Below are positions 61,953-64,000 of a stretch of DNA of 64,000 bases, in pieces. Both the position numbers and the translations under genes were made by a program. Position 1 is the stretch's first letter. Each line of letters starts with the position of its first letter. Origin of the DNA: Aerosticca soli (GTDB lineage: Bacteria; Pseudomonadota; Gammaproteobacteria; Xanthomonadales; Rhodanobacteraceae); contig NZ_AP018560.1 of NCBI RefSeq assembly GCF_003967035.1, positions 829,001-893,000 of the forward strand, read 5' to 3'. Under the pieces are notes generated by a model, which had not been told where the DNA came from, searched no databases, and saw only the letters and a list, made by a program, of their open reading frames with translations.

Positions 61953-62945
61953 ATGCCACCCATGCCCCCGTCGACCGCGACTGCCGCCGCGTCCTGGCGC
62001 CTTTGCGTGGCGCCGATGCTGGACTGGACCGATCGCCACTGCCGCTATTTCCATCGCCTGCTGGCGCCGCACGCGCGGCTCTACACCGAGATGGTGACCA
62101 GCGCGGCGCTGGTGCGCGGCCATGCCTTGCATCTGCTCGAACACAGCGACGAGGAACGGCCGCTGGCCCTGCAGCTGGGCGGCAGCGACCCGGCCGAACT
62201 CGCCGCCGCCGCCCGGCTCGGCGCGGCGGCCGGCTACGATGAGATCAACCTCAACGTCGGTTGTCCTTCCGACCGTGTGCAGTCTGGCCGCTTCGGCGCC
62301 TGCCTGATGCGCGAGCCGACGCTGGTCGCCGATTGCGTGCGCGCGATGCGCGGGGCGGTGGACGTGCCGGTGACGGTGAAGTGCCGCCTCGGCGTGGACG
62401 ATCAGGACACCTATGCCGATCTGCAGCGCTTCACCGAAGCCGTGCTCGAAGCCGGCGTGCGCACGCTCCTGGTGCATGCGCGCAAGGCCTGGCTCCAGGG
62501 CTTGAGTCCGAAGGAAAACCGCGAGATCCCGCCGCTGGACCATGCGCGCGTCTATCGCCTGAAGCGCGAGTTTCCCGAACTCGTCGTGGTGATCAATGGC
62601 GGCATCGGCACGGTGGACGAGGCGCGTGCGCATCTGGCGCAGGTCGACGGCGTGATGATCGGCCGCGCCGCCTACCACGACCCCTATTTCCTGGCGCGTC
62701 TCGAGCAGGCGCTGTATGGCACGCCGCCGCCCGCGCGCGAGGCGGTGCTGGACCGGCTGCGGCCGTACGCGCAGGCCGAACTGGCACGGGGCACCGCGCT
62801 CGCGCACATCACGCGGCACGTGCTCGGGCTCTATCACGGCGAACCTGGCGCGCGTGCCTTCCGGCGCGCCCTGAGCGAGGGCGCGCACCGGTTGGGGGCC
62901 GGCTGGGCGCTGGTCGAGCAGGCCCGTCCCGGCCGGGTCGCCTGA
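61953..62945 (+). CDS. dusA: tRNA-dihydrouridine synthase A
   Basis: A 330-residue FMN enzyme that reduces uridine to dihydrouridine in the D-loop of tRNA, using NADPH. The TIM-barrel start is SWRLCVAPMLDWTDRHCR, with TEMVTSAALVRG, INLNVGCPSDRVQSG (catalytic Cys104, with Asn101) and VHARKAWLQGLSPKENREIPPL, which is typical of DusA rather than DusB or DusC; VMIGRAAYHDPYF ends the barrel. Start is one of two close ATGs (61953 or 61962) in the region after the divergent fpr gene; neither has a clear ribosome site. Frame extension further upstream is not protein-like. Confidence 0.95.
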   Translation: MPPMPPSTATAAASWRLCVAPMLDWTDRHCRYFHRLLAPHARLYTEMVTSAALVRGHALHLLEHSDEERPLALQLGGSDPAELAAAARLGAAAGYDEINLNVGCPSDRVQSGRFGACLMREPTLVADCVRAMRGAVDVPVTVKCRLGVDDQDTYADLQRFTEAVLEAGVRTLLVHARKAWLQGLSPKENREIPPLDHARVYRLKREFPELVVVINGGIGTVDEARAHLAQVDGVMIGRAAYHDPYFLARLEQALYGTPPPAREAVLDRLRPYAQAELARGTALAHITRHVLGLYHGEPGARAFRRALSEGAHRLGAGWALVEQARPGRVA

Positions 62946-63032
62946 TCCCGCGTTGGCCGTCCGGTCGGCATTCAGCCATGCCGGGCTAGGCTGCCACGCC
63001 CCACCGGCACACGATTCGGTGACGATCCTTTC

Positions 63033-63320
63033 ATGCGCAAACGCTTATTGATCCTCGTGCTGCCGGCGCTGGCCGGCACGGCCGCGCACGCGGCACGCCA
63101 GGAGCTCTCGCTGGAGCAGGCGGTGGCGCACGTGCAGCAGGAAAGCGGCGGCACCATACTCTCGGCCGACACCCAGCATCGTGGCCGCCGGGTCGAGTAC
63201 CGGATCAAGGTGCTCACTCCCGATGGCCACGTGCGGGTCCTGGCGGTGCCGGCCGACGGCTCCGCCGAATCCACCAAGAGCCCGGCCGGCAACGGCGCGG
63301 GCGGCAAGGAGAAACATTAA
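63033..63320 (+). CDS. Small periplasmic PepSY protein ahead of phoP
   Basis: A 95-residue exported protein: signal peptide LILVLPALAGTAAHAA (cleavage near 21), then a single PepSY fold (QELSLEQAVAHVQQESGGTILSAD...RRVEYRIKVLTPDGHVRVLAV) and a Ser/Gly/Lys tail. PepSY domains are small inhibitory or sensory modules, and this one sits directly upstream of the response regulator (2 bases between stop and start), as in other Xanthomonadales where PepSY-phoP-phoQ form a unit. It may modulate the cognate sensor kinase in the periplasm; that role is inferred from position. Confidence 0.87.
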   Translation: MRKRLLILVLPALAGTAAHAARQELSLEQAVAHVQQESGGTILSADTQHRGRRVEYRIKVLTPDGHVRVLAVPADGSAESTKSPAGNGAGGKEKH

Positions 63321-63322
63321 AG

Positions 63323-64000
63323 ATGCGCATCCTTCTGGTAGAGGACGAAGCCCCCTTGCGCGAAACTCTGGCCGCGCGCCTGAAACGCGACGGTTTCGCC
63401 GTCGATGCCGCGCAGGACGGCGAGGAAGGCCTGTACATGGGCCGCGAGGTGCCGTTCGACCTCGCCATCATCGACCTCGGCCTGCCCAAGCTGTCGGGCA
63501 TGGACCTGGTCAAGGCCCTGCGCGAGGCCGGGCAGCGCTATCCGATCCTGATCCTCACCGCGCGCGGCAGCTGGCAGGACAAGGTCGAGGGTTTGAAGCA
63601 CGGCGCCGACGACTACATGGTCAAGCCGTTCCACGTCGAGGAGCTTCTGGCGCGGATCAACGCGCTGGTGCGGCGCGCCAGCGGCTGGTCCAAGCCCGTG
63701 CTGACCTGCGGGCCGGTCAAGCTCGACACCACCGCGCAGACGGTCACGGTGGAAGGCAAGCCGGTCGACCTCACCAGCTACGAATACAAGGTGCTCGAAT
63801 ACCTGATGCTGCATGCCGGCGAGCTGGTCTCCAAGGCCGACCTCACCGAGCACATCTACCAGCAGGATTTCGATCGCGACTCCAACGTGCTCGAAGTGTT
63901 CATCGGCCGCCTGCGCCGCAAGCTCGACCCGGAAGGCAGCCTGAAGCCGATCGAAACCGTCCGTGGCCGTGGGTACCGCTTTGCCATCCCGCGCAGCGAC
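63323..64000 (+). CDS. phoP: PhoP-type response regulator (stop beyond window)
   Basis: An OmpR/PhoP-family regulator, 226 residues visible, with the frame still open at the window edge, so at most a few residues are missing. The receiver domain begins MRILLVEDEAPLRETLAARL, with phospho-acceptor D51 (AIIDLGLPK), T in ILTARG and K in DYMVKPF; the winged-helix DNA-binding domain has YEYKVLEYLMLHAGELVSK and ends VRGRGYRFAIPRSD. Sequence and the PepSY partner upstream point to PhoP, which answers low Mg2+, acid or antimicrobial peptides and controls envelope genes. AAGGAG (63306-63311) precedes the ATG by 11 bases, inside the end of the PepSY gene. The sensor gene phoQ should follow outside the window. 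Confidence 0.92.
   Translation, partial: MRILLVEDEAPLRETLAARLKRDGFAVDAAQDGEEGLYMGREVPFDLAIIDLGLPKLSGMDLVKALREAGQRYPILILTARGSWQDKVEGLKHGADDYMVKPFHVEELLARINALVRRASGWSKPVLTCGPVKLDTTAQTVTVEGKPVDLTSYEYKVLEYLMLHAGELVSKADLTEHIYQQDFDRDSNVLEVFIGRLRRKLDPEGSLKPIETVRGRGYRFAIPRSD

Overview
The window is a very GC-rich, gene-dense piece of a Gram-negative chromosome, almost certainly from the gammaproteobacterial order Xanthomonadales/Lysobacterales, probably a Rhodanobacter-, Dyella- or Frateuria-like member of Rhodanobacteraceae. The evidence is a fused aspartate kinase-diaminopimelate decarboxylase, the MurL/MurD2 pair (a peptidoglycan route first described in Xanthomonas), several TonB-dependent receptors, TamA/TamB, an alpha-amino-acid ester hydrolase close to the Xanthomonas enzyme, and a PepSY protein ahead of a PhoP-type regulator. 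I see no rRNA, tRNA, transposase, integrase, phage gene or CRISPR array. No gene-free stretch exceeds 300 bases; the longest, about 200-265 bases, are at 549-769, 3389-3588, 31510-31753, 45632-45879, 46996-47253 and 51601-51865.

Layout. 1-6293 (+): the end of a class I fumarase, the lysine-pathway fusion enzyme behind a MetJ-box-like palindrome, then overlapping murL and murD2. 6395-6817 (+): a small cupin. 6821-15155 (-): tamB, tamA and a GH17-GT2 glucan synthase. 15324-19797: an ArnT-like glycosyltransferase, a YrbL-like kinase and an LTA-synthase-family phosphotransferase. 19798-21505 (-): an isochorismatase-like hydrolase, a DUF2383 four-helix protein and Dps. 21619-25665 (+): hrpA. 25734-32512: a hypothetical envelope protein, a divergent LysR/YeiH pair, dxs, a small iron-permease-like protein overlapping an HNH nuclease gene tail-to-tail, and a SapC-family protein.

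32623-37698 (-) is the most interesting region. In transcription order it holds a TonB-dependent receptor, a flavin amine oxidase with a twin-arginine signal, a c-type cytochrome and a RidA protein with its own signal peptide. This looks like one operon for taking up an amine and oxidising it in the periplasm, with a perfect 12-bp inverted repeat pair in its promoter region.

38475-45631 (-) is a copper-acquisition cluster in transcription order: DUF2946 protein, TonB receptor, a 32-residue membrane peptide, PepSY membrane protein, PCu(A)C copper chaperone and an OprC-like receptor with the CxxxM and HxM copper ligands. 45880-51600 (-): a GT9 transferase, an alpha-amino-acid ester hydrolase, an acyl-CoA dehydrogenase and a lipoprotein. 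51866-52333 (+): a SET-domain methyltransferase. 52465-56402 (-): glpD-glpF-glpK for glycerol use. 56610-64000: a DJ-1/PfpI protein, a 59-residue Pro/Arg-rich small protein, an M13 peptidase, a small secreted protein, a kinase-like protein, ferredoxin-NADP reductase, dusA, a PepSY protein and a phoP-like regulator whose stop lies beyond the window.
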